Below, piece by piece: positions 1 through 10,040 of a DNA stretch of 64,000 nucleotides. Within the stretch, counting starts at the first letter, position 1. The number at the start of each line of letters is the position of its first letter. The position numbers and the translations under genes are program-made. The notes under the pieces were generated by a model that worked only from the letters and a program-made list of their open reading frames with translations, was not told the DNA's origin and searched no databases. The DNA comes from Pseudooctadecabacter sp. (GTDB lineage Bacteria; Pseudomonadota; Alphaproteobacteria; Rhodobacterales; Rhodobacteraceae): assembly GCF_020627745.1 (NCBI RefSeq), contig NZ_JAHDGE010000001.1, forward strand, positions 125,034-189,033, read 5' to 3'.

Positions 1-596
1 AGCCGGAGCCGCAGCCTGAACCTCAGCGCCGAGAACTCGACCCCGGCGTGGCGGATATCTTGCGTCAGGAGGCGGAGTTCGAACAGGCCGCGCGTGCTGC
101 CGAAGCGGATCCGATCGAGACCCAGCCGGAAATGGATTTGTCCCATGATCCGGATGAGGACCGCCGCAGTCGTGAAGCCCGCGACCGGCTGGCCCGTTTG
201 CGTGGTGAGCAGGACACGACCACCAATGCCGCCACCGCAGCCGCCGTTGGCGCGACAATGGCCACGCAGACCGATGCGCCGCGCCGCGAATTGCTGCCTG
301 ACATCGAAGAAATCAATTCAACCTTGCGGCCTTCCGAAAACACCGCATCATCGACCAGCGAAGACGACACCGCACCGCCCAAAAGCGGGTTCCGCCGCGG
401 GTTCATGGTGATGGTGCTGATCGCCCTGATCGCGCTGGCGGCCTATGTGTTCGCGCCACAGATTTCAGCGGCCATTCCGCAGACCGAACCCGCATTGACG
501 GCCTATGTCGATTGGGTCGACAGCCTGCGGTTATGGCTGGATGCCCAGATCGGCACTCTGGTGGAACAAGCGACCTCCGGCGAGGCTGACAGCTAG
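1..596 (+). CDS. C-terminal part of a zinc-ribbon-type/DUF3426-like membrane protein, truncated by the window edge
   Basis: Frame is open from the window start (PEPQPEPQRRELDPGVADILRQEAEFEQAARAAEADP...); single TM segment GFMVMVLIALIALAAYVF; the GTG at 48 is probably internal. Confidence 0.6.
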   Translation, partial: PEPQPEPQRRELDPGVADILRQEAEFEQAARAAEADPIETQPEMDLSHDPDEDRRSREARDRLARLRGEQDTTTNAATAAAVGATMATQTDAPRRELLPDIEEINSTLRPSENTASSTSEDDTAPPKSGFRRGFMVMVLIALIALAAYVFAPQISAAIPQTEPALTAYVDWVDSLRLWLDAQIGTLVEQATSGEADS

Positions 597-599
597 AGA

Positions 600-3200
600 T
601 CAGAAACGGTCAAGCAACCGGCGCAGATAGTCCAGTTCTTCCTGAGGACGGGTCTGTTCCGACGACCTGTCCCGCAACTCGCGCAACAGTTCCTCGGCGC
701 GGCGGTTCAGATCGTCCTGAAGCATGGATTCCTCGGATCCGAACTGGCCTTGCGTGCCCATTTGACGGCCCAGTGGATCGCGGCGTTCAGGCTCAGGTCG
801 GCCTTCGGCGTTGCCCGTCTGGGTGCCCTGACCTTCGCGCAGTTCATCATTCGTCTGATTTTCGGCCAAAGCCTGTCCAAGGTTGCGCAGCCCGTCACGC
901 AAAGCATCAAGCGCTTCTGCCTGTTGATCGATCGCACCGGGCAAGTCGCCTTCGCGCAGGGCGTCTTCAGCGTTGTCCATGGCCCCCTCGGCGCGTTCCA
1001 GCGACCGCTCCGCGTTGTCGGCGGCATCGCCGGTCAGACCGGGCAGGCCATCGCGCAACCGGTTTAGACCCTGACGCAACGCCTGCTGGCGTTCGGCCAG
1101 TGATCCCGCATCACCGCCACCCCCTTCGCCGGCCTGACCATTCTCGCCGGTCAGACCGCCTTGGGTGTTGTCCCCCTGACCTTGGCCCTGACCCTGTTGC
1201 TGGCCCTGCTGGCCGCTTTGGCCCTGCTGCCCATCCTGACCTTGTTGGCCTTGCTGACCCGGCTGTTGGCCTTGCTGCTGGCCGGGCTGTTGGCCCTGTT
1301 GCTGACCTTGCTGCTGGCCGTCCTGCTGGCCCTGATTGAACTGCTCCTGCAATTCGCGGAACGCCTCATCCGACAGCTGCTGCTGGTCGCGCAACGTTTC
1401 AGCGAGGTCTTCCATGCTTTGTTCACCGGGCGATTGCGGCCCGCCTTCGCCGCCCTCGCCTTGGGTGACTTGCAGGTTTTCCATCAACTCGTTGAGCTGT
1501 TCCATCAGCTCCATCGCTTCGGCCATGCGGCCTTCTTCCATCAACTCCTGAATACGATCCATAAGCGCCTGAAGTTCGTCCTGCGTGATCGTCTGGCTTT
1601 CGCCGCCTTGGGGCTGGTCGGTGCCGTCCTGCGGTTCTGCATTCTGGGCGAGCATGTTCATGTAATCATTCATCGCCTCACGCAGTTCCTGCATCAGTTC
1701 TGCGATTTCCTCGTCGGAGGCACCATTGCGCATGGCTTCTTCCAGCCGTTCCTGCGCACGTTCCAGACGGGCGCGCGCATCGGCCAGCGACCCTTCCTCA
1801 AGCTGGACGGCAAGCTCCCACATGGCGTCCACGACCTCATCGCGGACCTCATCGGTCAGGCCGACATCTTCGATGTTTTCCAGCCGGCGGATGATGAACC
1901 GCAGCCGCAGGTATGTGGTTTCATCGGGAAAGACGTCATCGGGGCGGTTGGACACCGCGCGCAGCACTTGGGCCACACGGGGCGCGTTGGATTTCGACCA
2001 CAGGATGTCGCGGCGCTGTTCGATGACCGCGCGCGCGATGGGCTGGAAAAACCGCCGTCCGGGCAGGATGACCGGTTCGGGATCGGTGGCGCCGGTCTGG
2101 CCTAACGCGTCCTCGACCTGCAACGTAATGGTGACGGGCAGGTTGGCGAAGGGATGCTCGCTGAAATCGTCGATCAACATCTCTTCGAAATCGGCACGGT
2201 CGCCGGAAAAGGGCATGGGCAGGTCAAGGACCACCGGATCGCGCGGGTCAGGATCGGCGGCCAAACCGTAGCGGCGATCCACGCGCGATGGATCAAGCGC
2301 AATTGTGGCGGTGCCCGCGACGACGGCATAATCATCGGTGGCGGCAAAGGGTTGGGACATTTCGCCCATGGCGTCCGCCTCAACCGGGGCGGTCAGGTCC
2401 ACGGTGGGGGCCTCATCCTCCAGCAACAGAATGGTCCAACTGGCCCCGCCTTCCCCGTCAATGGTGATGGTGCCGGATTGCGTGACGGCAAACCCCTGTT
2501 GCAGATCGGTGGCGGCGGGAATGTCCTCTGTCCGGCCGGAGACGGTTTCGGACACCGTGAGATCACCCACATCGCCGTAAAGGCGGATTGTGACAAAGGA
2601 ACCTTGGGGAATTTGCACGCGGTTGGCGACGATGTCGGCCAGATAAAGCGTGGGCTTGCCGGTGTAGGCAGGCGGTTCGATCCAGCCTTCCCATACAGGA
2701 CCTGCGGCAAGGGTGGGGTCAACGCCCTGTGCCACATCGCCCACAGTGCCAACCCGCCAGATGGACCCGAACAGCAAAGCCACGACCATGACGAGCAGCG
2801 CGACATAGCGTACGCCGTAGGGGTCTTTGGACGACACCCGTAAATCAGGTTCAACCGCGCGGGCCTCACGTGTCTTGGCGGCCATTCGCTCCAAATGGGC
2901 CGCCCAGACCGCCTCTGACGCGGGATCACCCGCCCCGATGGCCTGTTGGTCGTTCAGCGCGGCAATGGGACGGCCCGGCAGGCGCGCATCGACACGGGCC
3001 ACAGCCTCGGCCCGCGTGGGCCATGAATACGCGCGGAAGCCACGGTAAAGCGTATATAGGAGCGCCAGCACCGCGATGACGCCGCCGACCCACAAAACCT
3101 CAAGCGGGGCGCGCTCGTGCCAGCCCATCATCAGCGGTGCGATGGCCAGAAACACCACCGTCCAGACCGGCCAGAACGCCTGCGTCACGCGTTCAGCCAC
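600..3200 (-). CDS. TIGR02302/DUF4175 family membrane protein with Gln/Gly-rich low-complexity region
   Basis: 866 aa ORF; N-terminal TM segments, long coiled/Glu-rich middle, (QQGQQ)n segment, C-terminal LLRELRDRSSEQTRPQEELDYLRRLLDRF. Confidence 0.85.
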   Translation of the reverse strand: MAERVTQAFWPVWTVVFLAIAPLMMGWHERAPLEVLWVGGVIAVLALLYTLYRGFRAYSWPTRAEAVARVDARLPGRPIAALNDQQAIGAGDPASEAVWAAHLERMAAKTREARAVEPDLRVSSKDPYGVRYVALLVMVVALLFGSIWRVGTVGDVAQGVDPTLAAGPVWEGWIEPPAYTGKPTLYLADIVANRVQIPQGSFVTIRLYGDVGDLTVSETVSGRTEDIPAATDLQQGFAVTQSGTITIDGEGGASWTILLLEDEAPTVDLTAPVEADAMGEMSQPFAATDDYAVVAGTATIALDPSRVDRRYGLAADPDPRDPVVLDLPMPFSGDRADFEEMLIDDFSEHPFANLPVTITLQVEDALGQTGATDPEPVILPGRRFFQPIARAVIEQRRDILWSKSNAPRVAQVLRAVSNRPDDVFPDETTYLRLRFIIRRLENIEDVGLTDEVRDEVVDAMWELAVQLEEGSLADARARLERAQERLEEAMRNGASDEEIAELMQELREAMNDYMNMLAQNAEPQDGTDQPQGGESQTITQDELQALMDRIQELMEEGRMAEAMELMEQLNELMENLQVTQGEGGEGGPQSPGEQSMEDLAETLRDQQQLSDEAFRELQEQFNQGQQDGQQQGQQQGQQPGQQQGQQPGQQGQQGQDGQQGQSGQQGQQQGQGQGQGDNTQGGLTGENGQAGEGGGGDAGSLAERQQALRQGLNRLRDGLPGLTGDAADNAERSLERAEGAMDNAEDALREGDLPGAIDQQAEALDALRDGLRNLGQALAENQTNDELREGQGTQTGNAEGRPEPERRDPLGRQMGTQGQFGSEESMLQDDLNRRAEELLRELRDRSSEQTRPQEELDYLRRLLDRF

Positions 3201-3302
3201 AAGGCCCGCGCGGGTCAGCGCGACAGGCCGTTTCAGGTGCCGTGGAACGGGATAATCAGGGGTCAGGTGCCCTCTCCTGCTGATTTGGCGATGCCGGAAC
3301 GA

Positions 3303-4568
3303 TCATAGCCACTCAGGTATGGTATCTCGATTGATCATCTCGTCAAAGGTGGGACGTCGGCGGATAACCGCGAATTGATCTCCCTGCACTAAAACTTCGG
3401 GGATCAGGGGGCGGGAGTTATATTCGCTCGACATCACCGCGCCATAGGCCCCGGCAGAGCGGAAGGCGACCAGATCAGCGGCAGACAGCGTGGGCATCAG
3501 GCGTTCCTTGGCAAAGGTATCGCCGGATTCGCAGACAGGTCCGACGATGTCATAAGGCGTGAAATCATGGCCCGGCGCGGGTTCAACGACAGGGATGATA
3601 TCGTGCCACGCCTCATACATCGCGGGACGGATCAGGTCGTTCATGGCGGCATCGAGGATCAGAAATTTGCGGCCTTCGCCGGATTTCACATAGATGACCC
3701 CCGCCACCAGAAGGCCCGCATTGCCCGAAATCAAGCGGCCCGGTTCAATCTCGATCTCGCAGCCCAGATGGCCGACCTCTTCTTGCACCATGGCACCGTA
3801 GTCGGTGGGCAAAGGCGGGGCGGAATTGTCGCGGGCATAAGGAATGCCCAGACCGCCCCCCAGATCAAGGCGCGTAATCTCATGCCCATCGGCACGCAGC
3901 TGTTCGGTCAACTCGGCCACCTTGCGATAGGCCAGACGGAAAGGTTCCAACGCGGTCAACTGGCTGCCGATATGCACATCAATACCAATCACCTTGAGCC
4001 CCGGAAGGGCGGCGGCCATGGCATAGACCTCACGGGCGCGCGAAATCGGGATGCCGAATTTGTCTTCCTTTTTGCCCGTGGAAATCTTCGCGTGGGTCTT
4101 GGCGTCCACATCCGGGTTTACGCGCACGGTGATCGGCGCCTGCATGCCCAAGGACACGGCCACGTCGGACAGGGCTTCCATCTCGGGCTCGGATTCGACG
4201 TTAAACTGACGGATTCCGCCCTCAAGCGCCGTGCGCATTTCCTCGCGCGTTTTACCGATACCGGAAAAGACGATCCGGTCGCCGGGAATGCCTGCGGCCC
4301 GCGCGCGGCGATATTCGCCGCCAGATACCACATCCATGCCGGCCCCTGCATCGCCCAGCAGCTTCAACACCGCCTGATTGGAGAGCGATTTCATCGCGAA
4401 ACACACAAGATGATCGGTCCAGGACAGCGCTTCATCAAACAGCTTGAAATGTCGCAACAAGGTGGCGGAGGAATAGACATAGAACGGCGTGCCGACCTCG
4501 GCCGCGATCTGCGCAATCGCCACATCCTCGGCCATCAACTGACCGTCCCGATAGAGAAAATGATCCAC
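3303..4568 (-). CDS. lysA: Diaminopimelate decarboxylase
   Basis: PLP-dependent decarboxylase motifs (YSSATLLRHF, CFAMKSLSNQAVLKLL, DVHIGSQ, LDLGGGLGIPY, EPGRLISGNAG, GPVCESGDTFA); probable GTG start at VDHFLYRDGQL. Confidence 0.95.
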   Translation of the reverse strand: MDHFLYRDGQLMAEDVAIAQIAAEVGTPFYVYSSATLLRHFKLFDEALSWTDHLVCFAMKSLSNQAVLKLLGDAGAGMDVVSGGEYRRARAAGIPGDRIVFSGIGKTREEMRTALEGGIRQFNVESEPEMEALSDVAVSLGMQAPITVRVNPDVDAKTHAKISTGKKEDKFGIPISRAREVYAMAAALPGLKVIGIDVHIGSQLTALEPFRLAYRKVAELTEQLRADGHEITRLDLGGGLGIPYARDNSAPPLPTDYGAMVQEEVGHLGCEIEIEPGRLISGNAGLLVAGVIYVKSGEGRKFLILDAAMNDLIRPAMYEAWHDIIPVVEPAPGHDFTPYDIVGPVCESGDTFAKERLMPTLSAADLVAFRSAGAYGAVMSSEYNSRPLIPEVLVQGDQFAVIRRRPTFDEMINRDTIPEWL

Positions 4569-4684
4569 GTCTGCACCTCGATAGATTCGCGTCGCACGCA
4601 GACCTAGCAGATCAGGCGCGCGGTCCAACCTTCATCTGGCCCAAAAAACTCCCGCCGGAGGCACCAAAATTCGCAGAATTTTGG

Positions 4685-5008
4685 TCACCCGCCCGCGGCA
4701 CGCGCCTGTGACATGCGGATAAAAATATACAAGGGCAGCCCGCAACTGACCCCGATTCCGAAGGTCGCGGGAATCGTAACCAGCCGCACCCATTGGCGGG
4801 TCTGAACGGCTTCGTAAATAACCCAGACCGTCAGGGCGACAGCGGCCACCGTCAGATCCCAAACCAGACCCGAGGACGCATCATTGGCGTGCCACGCATC
4901 GACCATCGCCATGATGTCCCACGTATTCGCCTGAAACCACGCGATAAAGTAGGACATCGGGTGGATCGTGCCCCAGACGGCCAGCGCCGCGAACACCCAT
5001 CTCATCAA
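4685..5008 (-). CDS. DUF2834 family small membrane protein
   Basis: 107 aa, hydrophobic; pattern HPMSYFIAWFQANTW...GLPLYIFIRM resembles DUF2834. Confidence 0.7.
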   Translation of the reverse strand: MMRWVFAALAVWGTIHPMSYFIAWFQANTWDIMAMVDAWHANDASSGLVWDLTVAAVALTVWVIYEAVQTRQWVRLVTIPATFGIGVSCGLPLYIFIRMSQARAAGG

Positions 5009-5178
5009 AGGGACAGGCCCACGTTAAAGGTGCCGTTGGTGGCCCCCACGCCCACGTTGGGCGTCACGCCATTGGGCCCGACCGAAACACCCACATTGCC
5101 TGTTGGGCGGAACGGCGGATCGTCGGCGCCGCAGGCGGCGACGATGCTTAAGGTGATCAATGCAATAACAATTCTCAT
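5005..5178 (-). CDS. Small lipoprotein (57 aa), not in the supplied ORF track
   Basis: Direct translation: [57 protein letters not shown]; lipobox-like VAAC; ATG overlaps the argH stop region and its TGA overlaps the DUF2834 ATG. Confidence 0.8.
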   Translation of the reverse strand: MRIVIALITLSIVAACGADDPPFRPTGNVGVSVGPNGVTPNVGVGATNGTFNVGLSL

Positions 5179-6569
5179 GACAAAACCTCTTTCCAGCGGC
5201 TGATCTGGGCGCGCACGTTGTCGGGCGCGGTGCCCCCGTAGGATGTACGGCTGCGCACGGAGTTGTCCACTCCCAGCACTTCAAACACCGCATCCGTGAT
5301 GTCGCCATGGACCGATTGCATGTCCGACAACGTCAGATCCGGCAGGTCTATGCCCTTGTCTTCGGCCATGGCCACCAGCGAACCGGTGACATGGTGCGCA
5401 TCGCGGAACGGCAGGCCCAAGGCGCGCACCAGCCAATCGGCAAGGTCTGTCGCGGTGGAAAAGCCCATGGCCGCAGCGACACGCAAATCGTCAGGCCGAC
5501 CTTTCATGTCACCGACCATGCCGGTCATCGCGGCCAGCCCCAACATCAGGTTGTCGGCGGCGTCAAACACCTGTTCCTTGTCTTCCTGCATGTCCTTTGA
5601 ATAGGTCAGCGGCAGGCCCTTCATCACCGTCATCAGCGCCACATTGGCCCCGAAAATCCGCCCGATCTTGGCGCGCAACAACTCTGCCGCGTCGGGGTTA
5701 CGCTTTTGCGGCATGATGGAAGAACCCGTGGACCACCGGTCCGACATGGACACGAACCGGAACTGGGCCGAGGACCAGATCACCAGTTCTTCGGCCAGAC
5801 GGCTCAGGTGCATGGCGCAGATGGAGGCAGCGGACAGGAATTCCAACGCGAAATCACGGGCCGCGACAGCGTCCAAGGAATTGGCCATGGGCCGGTCAAA
5901 ACCCAGCGCCTCGGCCGTCATCTGACGATCCAGTGGAAAGGATGTGCCCGCCAATGCTGCGGCCCCCAAGGGGCTTTCATTCATACGGGCGCGCGCATCC
6001 GCAAACCGCGCACGGTCGCGGGCGAACATTTCCACATAGGCCATCATGTGGTGGCCCCATGTCACCGGTTGGGCCACTTGCAGATGGGTAAAGCCGGGCA
6101 TGACCCAATCGGCGCCCTCCTCGGCCTGCCCGAGCAGCGCCTTTTGCAGTGCCACCAAAGCCTCCATCGCGGCATCGCACTGGTCGCGGACCCACAGGCG
6201 AAAATCGACGGCCACCTGATCGTTGCGCGACCGGCCCGTGTGCAGACGGCCTGCGGGTTCGCCCACGATCTCTTTCAGGCGGGCTTCGACGTTCATGTGG
6301 ATGTCTTCCAGCTCCACCCGATAAGGGAACGTCCCGCCCTCGATTTCTGACAACACCGTGAGGAGGCCTTCCCTTATGGCGTCGGCATCGTCATTGGTGA
6401 TGATACCAGTGGCGGCCAACATGGCGGCATGGGCGCGGGAGCCTGCGATGTCTTGGGGTGCCAAGCGGCGGTCAAACCCGATGGAGGCATTGATCGCCTC
6501 CATGATCGCGTCCGGCCCTGCGGCGAACCGTCCGCCCCACATTGCATTCGAGGATGTTTTGTCCGACAT
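5175..6569 (-). CDS. argH: Argininosuccinate lyase
   Basis: 464 aa; [59 protein letters not shown] signature. Confidence 0.97.
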   Translation of the reverse strand: MSDKTSSNAMWGGRFAAGPDAIMEAINASIGFDRRLAPQDIAGSRAHAAMLAATGIITNDDADAIREGLLTVLSEIEGGTFPYRVELEDIHMNVEARLKEIVGEPAGRLHTGRSRNDQVAVDFRLWVRDQCDAAMEALVALQKALLGQAEEGADWVMPGFTHLQVAQPVTWGHHMMAYVEMFARDRARFADARARMNESPLGAAALAGTSFPLDRQMTAEALGFDRPMANSLDAVAARDFALEFLSAASICAMHLSRLAEELVIWSSAQFRFVSMSDRWSTGSSIMPQKRNPDAAELLRAKIGRIFGANVALMTVMKGLPLTYSKDMQEDKEQVFDAADNLMLGLAAMTGMVGDMKGRPDDLRVAAAMGFSTATDLADWLVRALGLPFRDAHHVTGSLVAMAEDKGIDLPDLTLSDMQSVHGDITDAVFEVLGVDNSVRSRTSYGGTAPDNVRAQISRWKEVLS

Positions 6570-6599
6570 GAATAGCGTCCTTAAGCACGGGTGACCCGA

Positions 6600-7187
6600 A
6601 TGAGAAAACAGCTGATCCTTGCCGCTGCCGCCGTCATCGGTGTTGCCGGTGGGCTATACCTAGCGAGCGAGACCGAGGGAACCCCCGGCCTGCCGGAGGT
6701 GGATTTTGCCACCGTCGAAGCGATGCGCGAAGGCGACATGCAAAAGCTGCAGTTCGGCGTCGATCGCGGATCGGACGTGGTGTTTGTGAACGAGGACGGG
6801 TCGGATATGACGCTGGCCGCGTTCGAAGGCAAACATGTGCTGTTGAATTTCTGGGCCACATGGTGTGCGCCCTGCCGCAAGGAAATGCCGCATCTGTCGC
6901 AGGTGCAGGCGGAACTGGGCAGCGATGATTTTGAGGTTGTGACCGTGGCAACCGGCCTGAACCAGCGCCCCGCGATGGAGAGGTTTCTGGCGGAGATCGG
7001 CGTCGACAACCTGCCGCTGCACACCGATCCGAATTCCGCGCTGGCGCGGGATTTCGGTGTCGTGGGCCTGCCGGTGACCTTGGTCCTTGATCCGCAAGGG
7101 TATGAGGTCGCACGGCTGATTGGCGATGCGGACTGGGCCAGCGACAACGCCAAGGCGATCCTTCGGGCGCTGATCGCGGACGACTAG
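6600..7187 (+). CDS. TlpA family thiol:disulfide oxidoreductase
   Basis: Signal/TM N-terminus, [19 protein letters not shown] thioredoxin motif, cis-Pro GLPVTLVLD; possible alternative GTG start at 6591. Confidence 0.9.
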   Translation: MRKQLILAAAAVIGVAGGLYLASETEGTPGLPEVDFATVEAMREGDMQKLQFGVDRGSDVVFVNEDGSDMTLAAFEGKHVLLNFWATWCAPCRKEMPHLSQVQAELGSDDFEVVTVATGLNQRPAMERFLAEIGVDNLPLHTDPNSALARDFGVVGLPVTLVLDPQGYEVARLIGDADWASDNAKAILRALIADD

Positions 7188-7222
7188 ATCAACTGGCCCG
7201 CGAGGCCGCAGCCGCGACGGGG

Positions 7223-8008
7223 CTAGATCATCAGCCACAACATGACGACGGCCATGGCGATCATCATCAGGTTTTCGGTCAAGCTGACGAACCCCAGCGG
7301 AACGTTTGAATTGCCGCCCACGCAGGCACATTTCAACTCCCGTTTGTCTATATAGACCGCTTTGAAGACGCTGATGGCACCGATGGTCGCGATGAACAAA
7401 GCCGCAGGGGCGGCCAGCCATGTCAGGATCATGCCGGTCATCAGGATGCCCGCTCCGGTTTCGACAAAGGGATAGATATAGCCGTAGGGCACCCATTTAC
7501 GGGCCAGCAAATCATAGTTCAGGAACATGGTGCTGAACCCTTCAACATCGCGCAACTTCTGCATCCCCAACAGGATCATCGAAACGGAGATAAACCAGCC
7601 CAGCGTTTGCCACGTGATGGCCCCCAGAAACCCGATGGACAGGGCCACAGCCGTCAATGCGGCAACCGCAAAGAGATAGAGGACAGGACGATAGGTTTTG
7701 GCCTTCGGGTCCCATCCGGTCAGCTTTTCGCGCAGGTCGGTGTAGCCGCCCACCCGTTCGCCTTCGATCCAGGCTTGAGGGGTGGTTTTCACACCGTGTT
7801 CGGCCTTGAAGGCGTCCACTTCGGCCCGCGTGCGAAACAGCCGGTCGTCCACCTCGTACCCTTCGCGGTCCAGCAGCCAGCGCGCCTTTTGACCGGAGGG
7901 GCACAAATGGTCCGGCAGGGCCATCCGGTAAAGAACGGCTGTCTTTCCGGTCGCGGCCTGTGCCGGGGCGGTCTCGACATCGGCGACATCACGGGTTTGC
8001 TGTGGCAT
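7223..8008 (-). CDS. Glutaredoxin-like domain fused to a MauE/DoxX-type redox-associated membrane domain
   Basis: N-terminal LCPSGQKARWLLDREGYEV...TTPQAWIEGERVGGYTDL (Grx-like), C-terminal four-TM region ending KRELKCACVGGNSNVPLGFVSLTENLMM. Confidence 0.8.
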   Translation of the reverse strand: MPQQTRDVADVETAPAQAATGKTAVLYRMALPDHLCPSGQKARWLLDREGYEVDDRLFRTRAEVDAFKAEHGVKTTPQAWIEGERVGGYTDLREKLTGWDPKAKTYRPVLYLFAVAALTAVALSIGFLGAITWQTLGWFISVSMILLGMQKLRDVEGFSTMFLNYDLLARKWVPYGYIYPFVETGAGILMTGMILTWLAAPAALFIATIGAISVFKAVYIDKRELKCACVGGNSNVPLGFVSLTENLMMIAMAVVMLWLMI

Positions 8009-8064
8009 TTGCTGTCTATCCTGTTTGTGTCATCGGTGGCGGGGTATTTGAGGCCACACACCTC

Positions 8065-8083
8065 TATACCCCTATAGGGTATA
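8065..8083. promoter_or_regulatory. Putative CsoR-type operator (inverted repeat TATACCC-N5-GGGTATA)
   Basis: Sequence TATACCCCTATAGGGTATA in the divergent region between the Grx-MauE gene and the CsoR-like gene; perfect 7-bp arms with G-tract. Confidence 0.7.
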
Positions 8084-8152
8084 AATACAACCGTCATCCG
8101 TTTAGTTCCATCCCCCCTCGACTTGCCCATAACGCACGTGCCACAAGAAAGG

Positions 8153-8425
8153 ATGCACAAGAACCGCGACGCCGCCCTGAACCGCCTCAAACGCCTTGAA
8201 GGGCAGGTGCGCGGCATTGCCAAGATGATTGAGGACGATCGGTATTGCGTTGATGTCCTGACGCAGATTGCCGCTGCTCGTGCAGCACTGAAAGGTGTCG
8301 AGAAGCTGGTGATCGACGACCATGCCGCCCATTGCATCGAAGACGCGCTTGCGTCGGGTGATCCGCAGGACCAACGGGCCAAGTTCACGGAACTTCTGGA
8401 CCTGTTGGACAAGGCGCGCGGCTAG
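8153..8425 (+). CDS. csoR: CsoR/FrmR-family metal-sensing transcriptional repressor, probably Cu(I)-responsive CsoR
   Basis: RLKRLEGQVRGIAKMIEDDRYCVDVL; Cys-x24-His-x3-Cys spacing (C...H-A-A-H-C) matches CsoR ligand spacing; alternative TTG start at 8123. Confidence 0.85.
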   Translation: MHKNRDAALNRLKRLEGQVRGIAKMIEDDRYCVDVLTQIAAARAALKGVEKLVIDDHAAHCIEDALASGDPQDQRAKFTELLDLLDKARG

Positions 8426-8429
8426 ACTG

Positions 8430-9308
8430 TCAAAGGTTGACCGGCGGTGTGGTCAGCACTGTCAGGGCCGCTGTCGCCAGCAAGATGACGGCGACGGCCA
8501 CTGCCTCGGCGAGGATCGACCTTTTCAAGGCCGGACCGGCCTCCGCTGTCCCTGCCCGCAAGGCAGGCACCAGCCGCAGCTTGTTGAGAGCTGCAAAGCC
8601 CAAAAGCACCGAAACTCCCGCCACCTTCAACAAAAGACCAGCCCCATAGGCCGTCCCGAACAAAGCAGACAGCGAACCGGACAGCAGCCACGCAAGGGCC
8701 ACCCCTGCAACAACCAGCACGGCAACACCGTAGGCAGCCACGGTGCCGAAATTGTGCAACAAGTCCGCGCCATGAGGGGTGGACGCCGCGCGCCTGAGGG
8801 GCATCAAGGCTCCGACCCAAAGGGCCGCCGCCAGAAGGTGCACACCAACAAGACCCGCCAAGGCGCCGCGGGGTGCGCCCAATGAATGGCCCACCTGTGT
8901 GTAGGACACAGCCACGGCACAACATCCCGCCAAGGCAATCCAACGCCCCCAACGCGGCACCAAAAGCGCCAGAATGGCCAGTTCACCGGCGCCACGCCAC
9001 ACAGCAGCCGTGCCCAGCGGGCTGTCCCAGACAAAGCCCAGCATCACCGGATCCAACGCACCGTCGACCCCCATGCCTGAAATGCGGGCCGCCCTGATGC
9101 CGAACCGCGCTGCGAGTATGACCAGCCCAATCAGCGCTGCCGCGACAGCAAGACGCTGCGCCACGCGCACCACTTCAGGTGCGGCCCGACGTGCGAAGAC
9201 AAACACAAACAGGACACCGCCCATAGCCAGCAAGGCAGCACCATACCCCATTGCCTTGACGACAACGGCAAGCAACGCTGCCCCGTCAACAGGGGCCAGT
9301 CCGGTCAT
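8430..9308 (-). CDS. copD: CopD family copper resistance membrane protein
   Basis: Multi-TM; next to CopC-like gene with 4-nt overlap; GHSLGAPRGALAGLVGVHLLAAALWVGALMPL is CopD-like. Confidence 0.85.
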   Translation of the reverse strand: MTGLAPVDGAALLAVVVKAMGYGAALLAMGGVLFVFVFARRAAPEVVRVAQRLAVAAALIGLVILAARFGIRAARISGMGVDGALDPVMLGFVWDSPLGTAAVWRGAGELAILALLVPRWGRWIALAGCCAVAVSYTQVGHSLGAPRGALAGLVGVHLLAAALWVGALMPLRRAASTPHGADLLHNFGTVAAYGVAVLVVAGVALAWLLSGSLSALFGTAYGAGLLLKVAGVSVLLGFAALNKLRLVPALRAGTAEAGPALKRSILAEAVAVAVILLATAALTVLTTPPVNL

Positions 9309-9649
9309 TCAACAATCACAAACGAGAAACTGCCCTGCATCGGATGCCCGTCGGCGGCCATGCCGCGCCAGTCAAACCGGTAGCTTCCGGGTGCAAGCGC
9401 CTGTGTGGGCAGGGCGCGGAATTCCGTCACCGCATCCATGCCGGTTTCGCGGTCAATTCCTATTTCGCCAGCATCCGATGTGAGGGTCACGGTGATGACG
9501 CGCACGGGATCGTCGAACCGCATGGACACCTCGGGCACCTCCGTGACCTGGGCACCGTCTGCGGGCGTTGTGGCGTCGGTTTTGGAATGGGCAAACGCCA
9601 TTACCGGAACCAGACAAACCGCAAGAGTGACGAGGGTATATTTGATCAT
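9305..9649 (-). CDS. copC: CopC domain periplasmic copper-binding protein
   Basis: Signal peptide ending ...VMAFAHS (N-terminal His after cleavage), TPADGAQVTEVPEVSMRFDDPV, YRFDWRGMAADGHPMQGSFSF. Confidence 0.9.
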   Translation of the reverse strand: MIKYTLVTLAVCLVPVMAFAHSKTDATTPADGAQVTEVPEVSMRFDDPVRVITVTLTSDAGEIGIDRETGMDAVTEFRALPTQALAPGSYRFDWRGMAADGHPMQGSFSFVIVE

Positions 9650-9725
9650 ATCGAAAGCCTTCGGTAGGGCGTAGCAATTCGCACGACAGGGGTCCGGATC
9701 GCTGACGGATGGGGTTGATGAGGTC

Positions 9726-10040
9726 CTAGCCTTGTAGCTGGCCGCGCAGATGTTCGGCCTCGGTGCGGGCATCGCGCAGGCCGTCCATGGCGGCGCGCAG
9801 TTCAGCCTCGGTCTGGCTCAGCTGGTTGGTGATTTCCGCCTCACGTTGTTGCAGATAGGTGATCGCCTGATCGCGGGTTTCCTCGGCTTCATGCAAAGCC
9901 TGCGCCATACGGTCCAATTCGCCCACTTCGGCTTTGGACACGCGGGTGAAGCGGTTGATCAGCCAAGAGGCAAACCAGCCCAGCGAAAACGCGACAAACA
10001 GGATGATCGCTGTGGCGACGATGAATTCGGTTCTGTTCAT
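9726..10040 (-). CDS. Small membrane-anchored coiled-coil protein
   Basis: 104 aa; N-terminal TM then heptad-rich region; overlaps the OmpA-family gene by 4 nt. Confidence 0.6.
   Translation of the reverse strand: MNRTEFIVATAIILFVAFSLGWFASWLINRFTRVSKAEVGELDRMAQALHEAEETRDQAITYLQQREAEITNQLSQTEAELRAAMDGLRDARTEAEHLRGQLQG

Noticed and set aside
1161-2105. 314-aa plus-strand ORF with long Leu/Ala repeat
   Set aside because: Antisense shadow of the Gln/Gly-rich tract in the DUF4175-family gene
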